64,000 nt of DNA from Salinimicrobium sp050750585 (GTDB lineage: Bacteria; Bacteroidota; Bacteroidia; Flavobacteriales; Flavobacteriaceae). The notes under the pieces were generated by a model. That model did no database searches. It was not told the origin of the DNA and saw only the letters and a program-made list of their open reading frames with translations. Positions 44,346-53,765 of the stretch are shown here, one piece after another (the first letter of the stretch is position 1; every line of letters begins with the position of its first letter). The DNA lies in contig NZ_JBOJLM010000002.1 of NCBI RefSeq assembly GCF_050750585.1, positions 301,228 through 365,227 of the forward strand, given 5' to 3'. A program made the position numbers and the translations under genes.

Positions 44346-45635
44346 ATGATCTATAAAAGAAGCAGCGAATTGTTTGCTGCAGCTAAAAAAGTTATTCCCG
44401 GCGGAGTGAACTCTCCAGTGAGAGCGTTTAGTGCCGTGGGAGGAGAACCTATTTTTATAAAAGAAGCTAAAGGCGCTTACCTGTATGATGAAGATGGGAA
44501 TAAATATATTGACTACATCAATTCATGGGGGCCGCTCATTCTTGGCCATGCTTATGAACCGGTAGTTGATGCAGTGGTTGAAAAGGCCAAAAAAGGAACT
44601 TCTTTTGGAACCCCAACAGAGCTGGAAACCACTATTGCGGAACTTGCAGTTTCTATGGTGCCGAATATCGATAAGATCCGCATGGTGAATTCGGGGACCG
44701 AGGCCACTATGAGTGCCGTGAGGCTTGCACGTGGCTTTAAAGGCCGCGATAAGATCATTAAATTTGCCGGTTGTTATCACGGGCACAGTGATTCTTTTCT
44801 TATCCAGGCAGGCAGTGGGGCAGTGACTTTTGGAACACCAAACAGTCCCGGTGTGACAAAGGGAACAGCAAAAGACACTTTGCTGGCTACCTATAATGAT
44901 CTTGATAATGTAGAAGAGCTGCTTGATGCCAATAAAGAGGAAATAGCCTGCATAATCCTCGAACCTGTGGCAGGGAACATGGGCTGTATCCCTCCAAAAA
45001 AGGGATTTCTAGAAGGTCTTCGCCGGCTGTGTGACCAGCATGATGTCTTGCTGATCTTTGATGAGGTAATGACCGGCTTCAGGCTTGCTAAAGGCGGAGC
45101 ACAGGAAGTATATGGCGTGAATGCCGATATCGTGTGCTTCGGAAAAGTTATTGGTGGCGGACTTCCGGTAGGAGCTTTTGCTGCACGCAATGAGATCATG
45201 GATTATCTGGCCCCAACAGGACCTGTGTACCAGGCCGGTACCCTGAGCGGGAATCCTCTGGCAATGGCAGCAGGATTGGCCATGCTCCAGGAACTTAATG
45301 CAGACCAGGAGGTATATTCGCGGCTTGAAGAAAAAACAGCTTACCTGCATAAGGGAATCGTAAATGTGCTTAACCGAAATAAGGTTGCTCATTCGGCTAA
45401 CCGTCAGGGTTCAATGATCTCGGTACATTTTGGAGAAGAACCGGTAACAGATTTTGCATCTGCAGCACGATCTGCGGGTAATGGAAAATTCAAGAAATTC
45501 TTCCACGGGCTGCTAGAACACGGCGTCTACATTGCACCCAGTGCGTTTGAGACCTGGTTCATTACAGATGCCCTGACCTATAAAGATCTTGATGCTACTA
45601 TAGAAGCCGTGCATCAGGTTTCGAAGGAGTTGTAA
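44346..45635 (+). CDS. hemL: Glutamate-1-semialdehyde 2,1-aminomutase
   Basis: HemL makes 5-aminolevulinate in the C5 haem pathway. The 429 residues begin SSELFAAAKKVIPGGVNSPV and show the PLP lysine in CFGKVIGGGLPVGAFAA and the family block YQAGTLSGNPLAMAAGLAML. Complete and of normal length. It lies 9 bases after the glucosaminidase gene. No other hem gene is in the window. Confidence 0.98.
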   Translation: MIYKRSSELFAAAKKVIPGGVNSPVRAFSAVGGEPIFIKEAKGAYLYDEDGNKYIDYINSWGPLILGHAYEPVVDAVVEKAKKGTSFGTPTELETTIAELAVSMVPNIDKIRMVNSGTEATMSAVRLARGFKGRDKIIKFAGCYHGHSDSFLIQAGSGAVTFGTPNSPGVTKGTAKDTLLATYNDLDNVEELLDANKEEIACIILEPVAGNMGCIPPKKGFLEGLRRLCDQHDVLLIFDEVMTGFRLAKGGAQEVYGVNADIVCFGKVIGGGLPVGAFAARNEIMDYLAPTGPVYQAGTLSGNPLAMAAGLAMLQELNADQEVYSRLEEKTAYLHKGIVNVLNRNKVAHSANRQGSMISVHFGEEPVTDFASAARSAGNGKFKKFFHGLLEHGVYIAPSAFETWFITDALTYKDLDATIEAVHQVSKEL

Positions 45636-46362
45636 AAACTCATCCCACCCCAGCCCTCCCAAAGGGAGGGAGTTAATGACTAAACCTGCAAGGTCTTTTT
45701 TTTGACCTTGGAGGTTTTTCTTGATGAATAAAGGGTGTCGCAGCTCCTATGTTTTTTTTACTCCCGAAGGGATTGACTTATTTATAAAATATCCTTGTAG
45801 TCTAATATTTGACCCCGCCGGGGTCGTACCAACCGTTAATGCTGTTTCTATAAATGTCTGACCCTTTCAGGGTCATATCAATCTATAACATGTCGTTCCT
45901 GCCAGAGCTATTTTCTTTAGGAAGAATATAAAATTTAGCTCCGGAGGAACAGAATATTTATAGGACACATGGAAGAGGAGTCAGGAGCTCCAGCGGAGCG
46001 GCATGTGGGGTCAAACCTAACAGGTCTCAAAGACCTGTTAGGTTTTTTAGGATGGATTCCAACCCTTTCAGGGTTCCCAACCCTGAAAAGGTTCTTGTCA
46101 AATTTAATCTCAAACCATTGTTGTCCGATTAAATTAATTGGATATTGAAAAAAACCCCGAAAACAATGAGGCTAAAGTTGTTTATCGAGGTATAGGGGCT
46201 GGTTTTTAAACTTTGATTATTTTCCCATTCTTAGAAAATATATTAATAGTATGATACTGAAAATAAAATTCCTAAGAAAAAGTCTTGGCTCTTGGCTCTA
46301 GAAGCGGAGCGATCTTGCTTCTTTTCCTGGACAAGAATGATCTCAAATCTCCCGTCTCAAAT
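45636..46362. repeat. Gene-free stretch with six palindromes
   Basis: No gene is supported here. Palindromes: CCCTCCC/GGGAGGG (45654-45670), ACCTGCAAGGTC/GACCTTGGAGGT (45684-45715), GACCCCGCCGGGGTC (45811-45825), TGACCCTTTCAGGGTCA (45859-45875), AAACCTAACAGGTCT/AGACCTGTTAGGTTT (46013-46045) and CAACCCTTTCAGGGTT followed by AACCCTGAAAAGGTT (46069-46095). The first two lie just after hemL and may terminate it. Confidence 0.75.
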
Positions 46363-47880
46363 CTATTTCCCATTCATCTCCAGCAGTTCTTCCAAATAAC
46401 CACGTTGATTGGAAAGCCTTGGAATCTTATGCTGGCCTCCCAGTTTATTCTTTTTCTTGAGCCAGTCGTAGAATAACTTTTCTCTGGCTACATGCACCCT
46501 TGGGGCGTTCAGGGTCATGTTGTTGAAGCGTTTGGCCTCATAATCGCTGTTAATGCTTTGCAGGTGATTGTCAAGACATTCAACAAAGAAGCTAAAATCC
46601 TGCGGCGGTGTCTTAAATTCGATCATCCATTCATGTGCGCCCTTTTCCTTGTTGTGCATAAAGATTGGGGCGGCAGTATAATCAACAATCTCACAATCGG
46701 TTTGTTGGGAAGCTCTTTTTAAAGCTTCTTCGGCATTCTCGATGATGAGTTCCTCGCCAAAAACGTTGATGTGGTGTTTTGTTCTGCCCGTAATTTTTAT
46801 GCGGTAAGGATCCAGCGAAGTAAACCGCACGGTATCCCCAATTTTATAGCGCCACAATCCGGCGTTGGTGGTTATGAGCACCGCATAGTTTTTTCCCAGC
46901 TCTACTTCAGAAAGAGGGATCACTTTTTCTTCGGAAGTGCTGAAGCTTTCCATAGGAATGAATTCATAAAACACTCCGTAATCGAGCATTAGCAGCAATT
47001 CCTTAGATTCATTGGTGTCCTGAATAGCGAAGAATCCTTCCGAAGCATTATAGATCTCAAAATACCTGAAGCTGTTTGAAGGCAGTATCTTTTGATATTG
47101 ATCTACATAGGGTGCAAAGTTTACGCCGCCGTGAAAATACACTTCCAGGTTGGGCCATATCTCAAAAAGATTGTTCCTGCCCGAAGCTTCAAGGGCATTA
47201 TTGAGCAATACCAGCATCCATGAAGGCACGCCGGCAAGGCTGGTAACGTTTTCGTTGATGGTTTCGTTTACAATAGCTGGCATCTTTACTTCCCAATCGC
47301 TCATAAGCGAGATTTCATTGCTGGGGGTGCTGCTGTATTCTGCCCAAAAAGGCATATTGTCAATAAGAATTGCCGAAAGATCGCCAAACTGGGTTCCGTT
47401 TTGCCTGTACAGTTCCTTACTGCCGCCCAGTCTCAGGCTCTTACCACTAAATAACTGCGAGTTGGGGTTGTTGTTGAGGTACATGCACAACATATCCTTG
47501 CCCGCGGCATAGTGACAGTTCTCCAGCGATTCATCACTTACCGGGATAAATTTGCTCTTGGCGTTAGTGGTGCCGCTGGATTTTGCAAACCATTTGATGG
47601 GCGTAGGCCAGAATATATTGTTCTCACCCCGGCGGCTACGTTCTATTTGAGGTTCAAAATCTTCGTACTGTTGTAGCGGTACCCGTTCTGCAAATTCCTG
47701 ATAGGTTTTTATTGAGGCAAAATCGTACTGTAGGCCTACTTCGGTGTTTTTTGCTTTCTGAAGGAGTTTTTTCAAAAGTTCAAGCTGAACGTCATGCGGG
47801 TATTTAATGAACAATTCCATTTGATGAATACGCTTCTTGAGAAACCAGGAAGCTACAGAATGTACTAACGGAATTGGCAT
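46363..47880 (-). CDS. GH3-family acyl-adenylate-forming protein
   Basis: A 505-residue protein of the GH3 (auxin-responsive) superfamily, which joins amino acids to carboxylic acids through adenylates. The ATP-binding motif FAKSSGTTNAKSKFIPVS (about 98-115), YNASEGFFA and NAGLWRYKIGDTVRF are conserved. Bacterial GH3 substrates are mostly unknown. It stands alone. Confidence 0.93.
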   Translation of the reverse strand: MPIPLVHSVASWFLKKRIHQMELFIKYPHDVQLELLKKLLQKAKNTEVGLQYDFASIKTYQEFAERVPLQQYEDFEPQIERSRRGENNIFWPTPIKWFAKSSGTTNAKSKFIPVSDESLENCHYAAGKDMLCMYLNNNPNSQLFSGKSLRLGGSKELYRQNGTQFGDLSAILIDNMPFWAEYSSTPSNEISLMSDWEVKMPAIVNETINENVTSLAGVPSWMLVLLNNALEASGRNNLFEIWPNLEVYFHGGVNFAPYVDQYQKILPSNSFRYFEIYNASEGFFAIQDTNESKELLLMLDYGVFYEFIPMESFSTSEEKVIPLSEVELGKNYAVLITTNAGLWRYKIGDTVRFTSLDPYRIKITGRTKHHINVFGEELIIENAEEALKRASQQTDCEIVDYTAAPIFMHNKEKGAHEWMIEFKTPPQDFSFFVECLDNHLQSINSDYEAKRFNNMTLNAPRVHVAREKLFYDWLKKKNKLGGQHKIPRLSNQRGYLEELLEMNGK

Positions 47881-47987
47881 TTTTTCTTTTTATCTTTGAC
47901 CCCTTCAAACCGGGATATAATCGGTTAAAATTAAAACTATTCTTACAGCTGGCAAAAAATTAAGCGGCGATAAAAATACTCTTTTCT

Positions 47988-48782
47988 ATGACTTATCAAG
48001 GTGTGCTCAGAAAAATGAAAACTGAATTGGCAGAAACAGTGCAGTATTATCTCATTTTTGAGCAGGATTTCCTCAATGTGAATCAGGTACTTGATAAACG
48101 CCTTGCTATCAATTTCCTCAATTATGAGTGTACGGGTTGTGGTAAGAAAAAGAAGGTTTTTGCTAATGGCGTTTGCTACAATTGCTTTATGGAACGGCCC
48201 GAAATGGGGGAGTGGGTAATACGCCCCGAACTGAGTAAAGCGCATCTTGACCAGGAGCATCGTGATCTTGAGTTCGAAAAAAGGGTACAGCTACAGCCGC
48301 ATGTGGTCTACCTGGCCAATTCAAGTAACGTAAAAGTGGGGGTGACCCGAAAAAGCGAGATCCCAACCCGCTGGATCGATCAGGGTGCACACGAAGCCAT
48401 AGAAGTAGTGGAAGTTCCCAATCGCTACCTTGCCGGAATCACAGAAGTTGCCCTAAAAGAGCATCTTTCAGATAAAACCAACTGGCGCAGTATGCTCACA
48501 AATGATCTGAAAGATCTCGATCTGGCAGCTATCCGGGATGATATGAAACAGTATTTGCCGGCCGAAGTGCAGGACTATTATCTTCCAAATTCCACCGAAC
48601 TTGAAATAAAGTTTCCAGTCCTTAATTATCCGGCAAAATGCAAATCCCTAAACCTCGCAAAAACGCCATTTTACGAGGGTGTTCTAAAAGGGATCAAGGG
48701 GCAGTATCTCATCTTCGAAGATGGCGTTGTCTTCAATGTACGAAAGCACGAAGGCTTTAACGTTAATCTTTCCTTGCAATAA
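47988..48782 (+). CDS. DUF2797 protein with zinc-ribbon-like cysteines
   Basis: A 264-residue protein. A four-cysteine cluster (YECTGCGKKKK and VCYNCFMERP) near residues 48-68 suggests zinc binding. The DUF2797 core contains VVYLANSSNVKVGVTRKSEIPTRW, a GIY-YIG-like strand pattern (YLANS..KVGVTR). Nuclease activity is not shown. Divergent from the GH3 gene. Confidence 0.88.
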   Translation: MTYQGVLRKMKTELAETVQYYLIFEQDFLNVNQVLDKRLAINFLNYECTGCGKKKKVFANGVCYNCFMERPEMGEWVIRPELSKAHLDQEHRDLEFEKRVQLQPHVVYLANSSNVKVGVTRKSEIPTRWIDQGAHEAIEVVEVPNRYLAGITEVALKEHLSDKTNWRSMLTNDLKDLDLAAIRDDMKQYLPAEVQDYYLPNSTELEIKFPVLNYPAKCKSLNLAKTPFYEGVLKGIKGQYLIFEDGVVFNVRKHEGFNVNLSLQ

Positions 48783-48830
48783 GTTAGCAGTGATCAGTGG
48801 TCTGTGATCAGTAAACAGTGATCAGAAAAA
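48783..48830. repeat. CAGTGATCAGT repeat run
   Basis: AGCAGTGATCAGTGGTCTGTGATCAGTAAACAGTGATCAG-like short repeats directly follow the DUF2797 stop. Related runs are at 27715-27748 and 52874-52930. Confidence 0.55.
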
Positions 48831-48919
48831 TTTGATCATGCCTTCCGGAGAGTTTCAGAACCTGTATTCTCCGGTTTTACAGCATAAGTAAAGTCATCTG
48901 CGACAACTACCCTAAAGCA

Positions 48920-51577
48920 TTACTGATTTTGGGTCGTATCTTTTTTCTTTCTGGAACCTCCCAGAATGCCACCCAGAATGTCTCTTGCAGTTTCTTTCAC
49001 AGCGTCGCTGGTGTTCTTGCGAACAATAGAATCTTTTTGCGCGGGAGTCCGTGTGGTTGTGGTATCTGCGGTGTCTTTGTTTTTTCCGCCGCTAATAATG
49101 CCGCTCAAAACATCCCGACCTTTTTCTTTTAGCTGATCTTTTTGGGTATCAATAATTTGTTGGGTAAGGCTGCCCACCGCCTGCTGCATGTTGAGGTTGA
49201 TGTTAGGGTTGCTAAAGCTACCTGTGATATTTATGGGCAAGCCTACCGTCATATTCTCCTGCTCCTGTGCGCTTAGGCGGGAGAGGGTAGTGCCTATCTG
49301 GCTGCCCAGATATTTTGCAGGTATCTCCAGGGCCACCTTGTAATTCATGTCCATATCAAACCCGTGGGTACCCGAGGCCCTCGCTTTAATTCCTTTAATA
49401 TTAAAATCGAATGGCTGTACCTCTACCTGGCCGTTATTAAAGGTTAGCCTTGTCTCCAGGTCTTTTAAATTAAGGTCGTTAAGATCAATAAAGTTGAGGT
49501 TTTGGTCAAGCTTTGTAAGCAGCGGAGTTTGTGCAGGGTTTACTTTTGCCCCCAGCACTTTTGCAAGCGCATTTCCGGTTAGCGTTTGTAGCTGTGGGGT
49601 GAGGTCATCGTTCAGGTTCCCTCGCAGGTCAATATTGGTGGTAAGTTCACCCTGTAAAGCCTGTGCAATTGGAGCAAGGTTTCTTAACAACTCCATATCC
49701 TTAAACGCCTGAACAATATCTATAGACTGCAGGCCAAGTTGCATCGAGAAGTTTGGAATTGCATCTCGTGTTGAAACAAGACCATTTAAAAGGATCTTTC
49801 CGGCAAAAATACTGGAGGAAACATTAGACAAAGTAGCCGTTTCGTCTACTATTCTTAAACTTCCGCTGGTGTTTTCAAGAACCAGGTTATCATAACGGAC
49901 TTTCTTTGCCGAAAAGTCTATGTTGGCATCCAAAAATGACGGAATTTTAATGGCTTCATCTCCCGGTACTTCAGCTGTGGTAGCGGGTGTAGCTTCAGCT
50001 TCTTCGGTTGCAGTTTCTTTGACCATAAAATCATTGACCGAAAATGTATTGGAAGTTGCAGTAAAGTTTCCTTTAAGCTTTTGGTCTGTGAACAAAAATC
50101 CCATGAAGTTTTGTATGGTACCGTTAACGGCAAGGTCGGTTTCACCTGTGGTCAACACAGTATTTTCAAGGCTCACTGTTGTGGGATTGAACTTTAGGTT
50201 GGCAGTAGAGAGTTTTATCTCATTGGGAATTTCGGGAGAAGTGTAGCCAAAATTCCTGATCACTGCAGTACCGCTGCTCTTCACATTTTGATACTGTTCC
50301 TTCTCTAAAGAATTCATGTCAAAACTGGTAGTGAGATCGGCAGAGACAATTCCGTTGAGATCCTGCTCCAGGTCAAGCGGGTACGCCTGGGTAATGTTGG
50401 CAAGGTTAATTGTTCCCTGCAGGGCCAAATTCACCAGCATATTTCCCGTGAGGTTCTTAATGCTTCCGCTGGCTTTAAATGCGTCCTCATCTATCCTGAA
50501 GTTAAGCTTGTCAATATTCACATAAGTATCTTCAACCAGCCCTGTATCATTTTTAAGCACAGCTGCTATGTCTATATCTTTTACAGCCTTCGGAAGGTCT
50601 GGATATTTAAAGGCAGCATTATTTGAAACAACATTGATCTCCATTTTAGGAATGTAAGTCTCATCTACAATTCCGCGGATGAATCCATCTACCACAAAAT
50701 CTCCTGTGGTTTCCACATTCTCAATATTCTTTGCGTATTCCTCAGGTATTACAGCCAGGAAATTTTTAAAGGAGGAAGTAGGGGTTTTAAAGCTGATATC
50801 TACTTCATTATTATCTTCATTGACCTGCACGTAACCGTCAAAAGTGAGCGGTAACTGATTGATAAGGGCCTCATTTTCGAGAAAGGTGTATTTCTGTTTT
50901 TCAAGATCCATCTCAAAATCGGCTTCGAGTAGTAGTTTGTTGCGGTCAAGATAATTTACACTGTCCATTTCAAAGCTCACAAAGGCAGTAGAGTAGGTGC
51001 TAAGCGTTGAGGTGCTGGCCGAAAAATCGCCTGTTCCGCGGTGGTTCAAATCTTCCACGAGAAATGCCATTTTTGACCCCTTATCTACGTATTTTACTCG
51101 TGAATTGTTGATCTCGTAGTGGTCCACATCAAAGCTAAAGCCGCCGCCCTGCGAGGTTTTGGTAGAAATCGTGTCCTGTATGGCAATATCGTAATTACTG
51201 TTTCCCAGGGTATCTATTGCGATGTTAAGGAAGGTATTGTCAATTTTTAAAGCATCTACTTTTTTGGGTTCATCTCCACCTTTAAAAAGTTCTGCAAGTG
51301 ACATTTGAAGGGTCACCTCCTCGCTTAAAGCCAGCGTGTCACCCTCAAAAGGAGCATTGTTAATGATCTTTAGATCCTGAATGGCAAGCGTAGCATCGGG
51401 AAAATTCCTGAAGATGCTAAGATCAATATCTTCAAAAGTAACTGTGGCGTTGACATTTTTGTTGATGGTTTCCTGCACCAGGTCCTTCAATTGCTTTTCG
51501 AATAAAAAGGGTGTTAAGAACAAGAGAAGCAATATTACTCCTAAAACAATCCCCAGTATTTTTAAAATTTTTTCCAT
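48920..51577 (-). CDS. AsmA-family envelope protein
   Basis: An 885-residue protein from the ATG at 51577 (MEKILKILG); two upstream ATGs add at most 11 residues. One N-terminal transmembrane helix (ILGIVLGVILLLLFLTPFLF) is followed by the AsmA N-terminal domain (VNATVTFEDIDLSIFRNFPD) and a very long beta-rich periplasmic part, ending in the AsmA_2 domain with helical tail. AsmA-like proteins are bridge-like and thought to carry phospholipid between membranes. The last 80 residues are charged and disordered. Confidence 0.9.
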   Translation of the reverse strand: MEKILKILGIVLGVILLLLFLTPFLFEKQLKDLVQETINKNVNATVTFEDIDLSIFRNFPDATLAIQDLKIINNAPFEGDTLALSEEVTLQMSLAELFKGGDEPKKVDALKIDNTFLNIAIDTLGNSNYDIAIQDTISTKTSQGGGFSFDVDHYEINNSRVKYVDKGSKMAFLVEDLNHRGTGDFSASTSTLSTYSTAFVSFEMDSVNYLDRNKLLLEADFEMDLEKQKYTFLENEALINQLPLTFDGYVQVNEDNNEVDISFKTPTSSFKNFLAVIPEEYAKNIENVETTGDFVVDGFIRGIVDETYIPKMEINVVSNNAAFKYPDLPKAVKDIDIAAVLKNDTGLVEDTYVNIDKLNFRIDEDAFKASGSIKNLTGNMLVNLALQGTINLANITQAYPLDLEQDLNGIVSADLTTSFDMNSLEKEQYQNVKSSGTAVIRNFGYTSPEIPNEIKLSTANLKFNPTTVSLENTVLTTGETDLAVNGTIQNFMGFLFTDQKLKGNFTATSNTFSVNDFMVKETATEEAEATPATTAEVPGDEAIKIPSFLDANIDFSAKKVRYDNLVLENTSGSLRIVDETATLSNVSSSIFAGKILLNGLVSTRDAIPNFSMQLGLQSIDIVQAFKDMELLRNLAPIAQALQGELTTNIDLRGNLNDDLTPQLQTLTGNALAKVLGAKVNPAQTPLLTKLDQNLNFIDLNDLNLKDLETRLTFNNGQVEVQPFDFNIKGIKARASGTHGFDMDMNYKVALEIPAKYLGSQIGTTLSRLSAQEQENMTVGLPINITGSFSNPNINLNMQQAVGSLTQQIIDTQKDQLKEKGRDVLSGIISGGKNKDTADTTTTRTPAQKDSIVRKNTSDAVKETARDILGGILGGSRKKKDTTQNQ

Positions 51578-51751
51578 TTTTTTACCTTTTTTAAGTTCCA
51601 TCTTCCTCAAAGTCTGCTTTTAATCGCAAGTTGCAGGAAGCGTTAATTTTGTTGAAACTCTTTAAAACAAAGTTAAGGGTATGTGCATTTGTTTTATTTA
51701 ATTTGCTGTGAAATACTTGATCCCGTCTTACTAAAATTTTCTTAAGATCTC

Positions 51752-52873
51752 TTGAACCCTTTAAAAACCGTATTTATAGCTCTAGGAAGCAATGAAGGTG
51801 CCAGACTTGTTTTTTTACAACGCGCTATTGAAGAAATTCAGCAAAAAACAGGAGATGTAAAGGTAATTTCGGGGGTTTATGAAACTCCAGCGATGGGATT
51901 TGAAGGCAGTGCTTTCCTCAACGCCTGTATCCTGGTAGAAACCAGGTTTAAGCCACATAAAATCCTAAAACAACTGCTCGAGATAGAGAAAAAGCTGGGG
52001 CGCGAGAGAAAAACTGGGAGTGGATATCAAAACAGGCCTATAGATCTTGATATTTTACTTTTTGAAGATGAAATAATCACTTCGGAAGATCTTACAGTGC
52101 CACATCCCGAAATGCATCACCGTAATTTTGTACTGGCGCCTCTTGCCGATATTGCTTCGGAAGTAAAACATCCCGTAAAAAAGCTGTCTGTAAATGCCCT
52201 TTTTGACACCTTAGAAAAATCGGGTTTAAAACGTATTTCTGAAGAACTTCAGCTTCCGAAGAAATTTTCCTTTTCCAATTTCAATTACATCGCGGTTGAA
52301 GGAAATATTGGTGCTGGGAAGACAAGTTTTGCGACCATGGTGTCACAGGATTTTAATGCCAAACTCATTTTGGAGCGGTTTAAGGATAATCCCTTTCTTC
52401 CGAAGTTTTATGAAGATAAATCGCGATATGCTTTTCCGCTGGAAATGTCTTTTTTGGCCGACAGGTATCAGCAGCTTTCAGATGATCTTGCGCAATACGA
52501 CCTTTTTAAAGATTTCGTAGTTTCAGATTATGACGTTTTTAAATCTCTCATTTTTGCAAAGATCACGCTACACGAAGACGAATACTCGCTTTACCAGAAG
52601 CTGTTTAACCTCATGTACAAGGAGCTGGTAAAACCCGATCTTTACGTGTATTTCTACCAAAATACCGAAAGACTGCTTGCAAACATCAAAAAGCGCGGCA
52701 GGGAATACGAGCAGAATATTGAAGCCGATTACCTGGCAAATATCAACCGCAGCTACCTCTCCTTTATCAAGTCGCAACCCGGACTAAATGTCAAGATCAT
52801 TGATATTTCTGAACTTGATTTTGTAAAAAAGAGGGAAGATTATTTGCTCCTTCTCAAGGAAATAACTTTTTAG
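51752..52873 (+). CDS. folK: HPPK (FolK) - deoxynucleoside kinase fusion
   Basis: A 373-residue fusion. Residues 1-150 are 6-hydroxymethyl-dihydropterin pyrophosphokinase (VFIALGSNEGAR, YETPAMGFEGSAFLNAC, YQNRPIDLDILLF), which acts in folate synthesis. Residues 172-373 are a deoxynucleoside kinase: P-loop AVEGNIGAGKTS, LERFKDNPFLPKFYED, and the ERS-like LANIKKRGREYEQNI lid. Such fusions occur in Bacteroidota. The start is TTG at 51752, since no ATG precedes the conserved N-terminus. Confidence 0.93.
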   Translation: MNPLKTVFIALGSNEGARLVFLQRAIEEIQQKTGDVKVISGVYETPAMGFEGSAFLNACILVETRFKPHKILKQLLEIEKKLGRERKTGSGYQNRPIDLDILLFEDEIITSEDLTVPHPEMHHRNFVLAPLADIASEVKHPVKKLSVNALFDTLEKSGLKRISEELQLPKKFSFSNFNYIAVEGNIGAGKTSFATMVSQDFNAKLILERFKDNPFLPKFYEDKSRYAFPLEMSFLADRYQQLSDDLAQYDLFKDFVVSDYDVFKSLIFAKITLHEDEYSLYQKLFNLMYKELVKPDLYVYFYQNTERLLANIKKRGREYEQNIEADYLANINRSYLSFIKSQPGLNVKIIDISELDFVKKREDYLLLLKEITF

Positions 52874-53048
52874 TTCTCAGTTCTTAGTTCTCAGTTCTCA
52901 GTGATTGGTAATCAGTGTTTAGTGTTCAGTTTGAGCTTGATATCTTAAAGCCGGTCAACACTAATCAGGAAAGTTTAATTTTTCACTTTCCACTTTCCAC
53001 TTTCCTCTTTCCTCTCTCCTCTTTCCACTCTCCACTTCCCATTCTCCA
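52874..53048. repeat. Low-complexity intergenic region: GTTCTCAGTT repeats, IS end remnant, pyrimidine tract
   Basis: Three parts: GTTCTCAGTTCTTAGTT-type short repeats (52874-52930); a 35-bp near copy of the right end of the IS3 element (about 52942-52976, see findings); and an almost pure pyrimidine tract with CTTTCCACTTTCC units (52982-53048). No gene. Confidence 0.7.
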
Positions 53049-53591
53049 CTATTTCAAAAGTTTCATTTTCGAAAACACATCCCACATTACAACTCCTGCA
53101 CTTACAGCAATATTAAGAGAATGCTTGCTGCCAAGCTGGGGGATCTCGAGCACTCCGTTGCTGGTCGATACTACTTTTTGCTGTACGCCTTTTACTTCGT
53201 TACCAAAAACGAGGGCGTATTTTTGCCCTTTTTGAGGTGTAAAGGCATCGAGGAATTCGGCGCCTTCGGCTTGTTCTACCGAGTATACTTTTACGTCTTG
53301 CTGCTGCAGTTCTTTTACCAGTTCCAGAACATCTTCGCGAAACTCCCAGGCAACAGTTTCGGTAGCCCCAAGGGCGGTTTTATGAATATCTTTATGTGGC
53401 GGAGTGGCTGTGATTCCGCAGAGATAGATTTTTTCGATCAAAAAGGCATCGGCAGTACGAAAAACGGAACCTATATTGTTCAGGCTCCTCACGTTGTCTA
53501 AAATGACAATTACCGGCGTCTTTCTGGCCGACTTAAATTCTTCAGTAGATTTTCTATCGAGTTCGCTGTTCTTCAGCTTTCGGTTTTCCAT
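53049..53591 (-). CDS. TrmH/SpoU-family RNA 2'-O-methyltransferase
   Basis: A 180-residue SPOUT methyltransferase. The three motifs are present: NVRSLNNIGSVFRTADAF (motif 1, with the catalytic Arg), ALVFGNEVKGV (motif 2) and LEIPQLGSKHSLNIAVSAGV (motif 3, forming the AdoMet knot). There is no extra RNA-binding domain, so it is the minimal TrmH/TrmL-like type. Substrate (tRNA or rRNA) is open. Confidence 0.93.
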   Translation of the reverse strand: MENRKLKNSELDRKSTEEFKSARKTPVIVILDNVRSLNNIGSVFRTADAFLIEKIYLCGITATPPHKDIHKTALGATETVAWEFREDVLELVKELQQQDVKVYSVEQAEGAEFLDAFTPQKGQKYALVFGNEVKGVQQKVVSTSNGVLEIPQLGSKHSLNIAVSAGVVMWDVFSKMKLLK

Positions 53592-53765
53592 GTGCCAAAA
53601 ATAAAGAATTCAGCAGTACTTTCAGAAAATAGCAGGGCGATGAATTTCACTTCAGCATAAATTAAGAGCTTTGGTTGACAGGTTGTGGATAAAAGTTTGA
53701 AAATGAGAAAAGGGAAGATTATCTTTAAAGGGAGAGAATGCATATTTTAGCCCTCAGCAAAAAAA

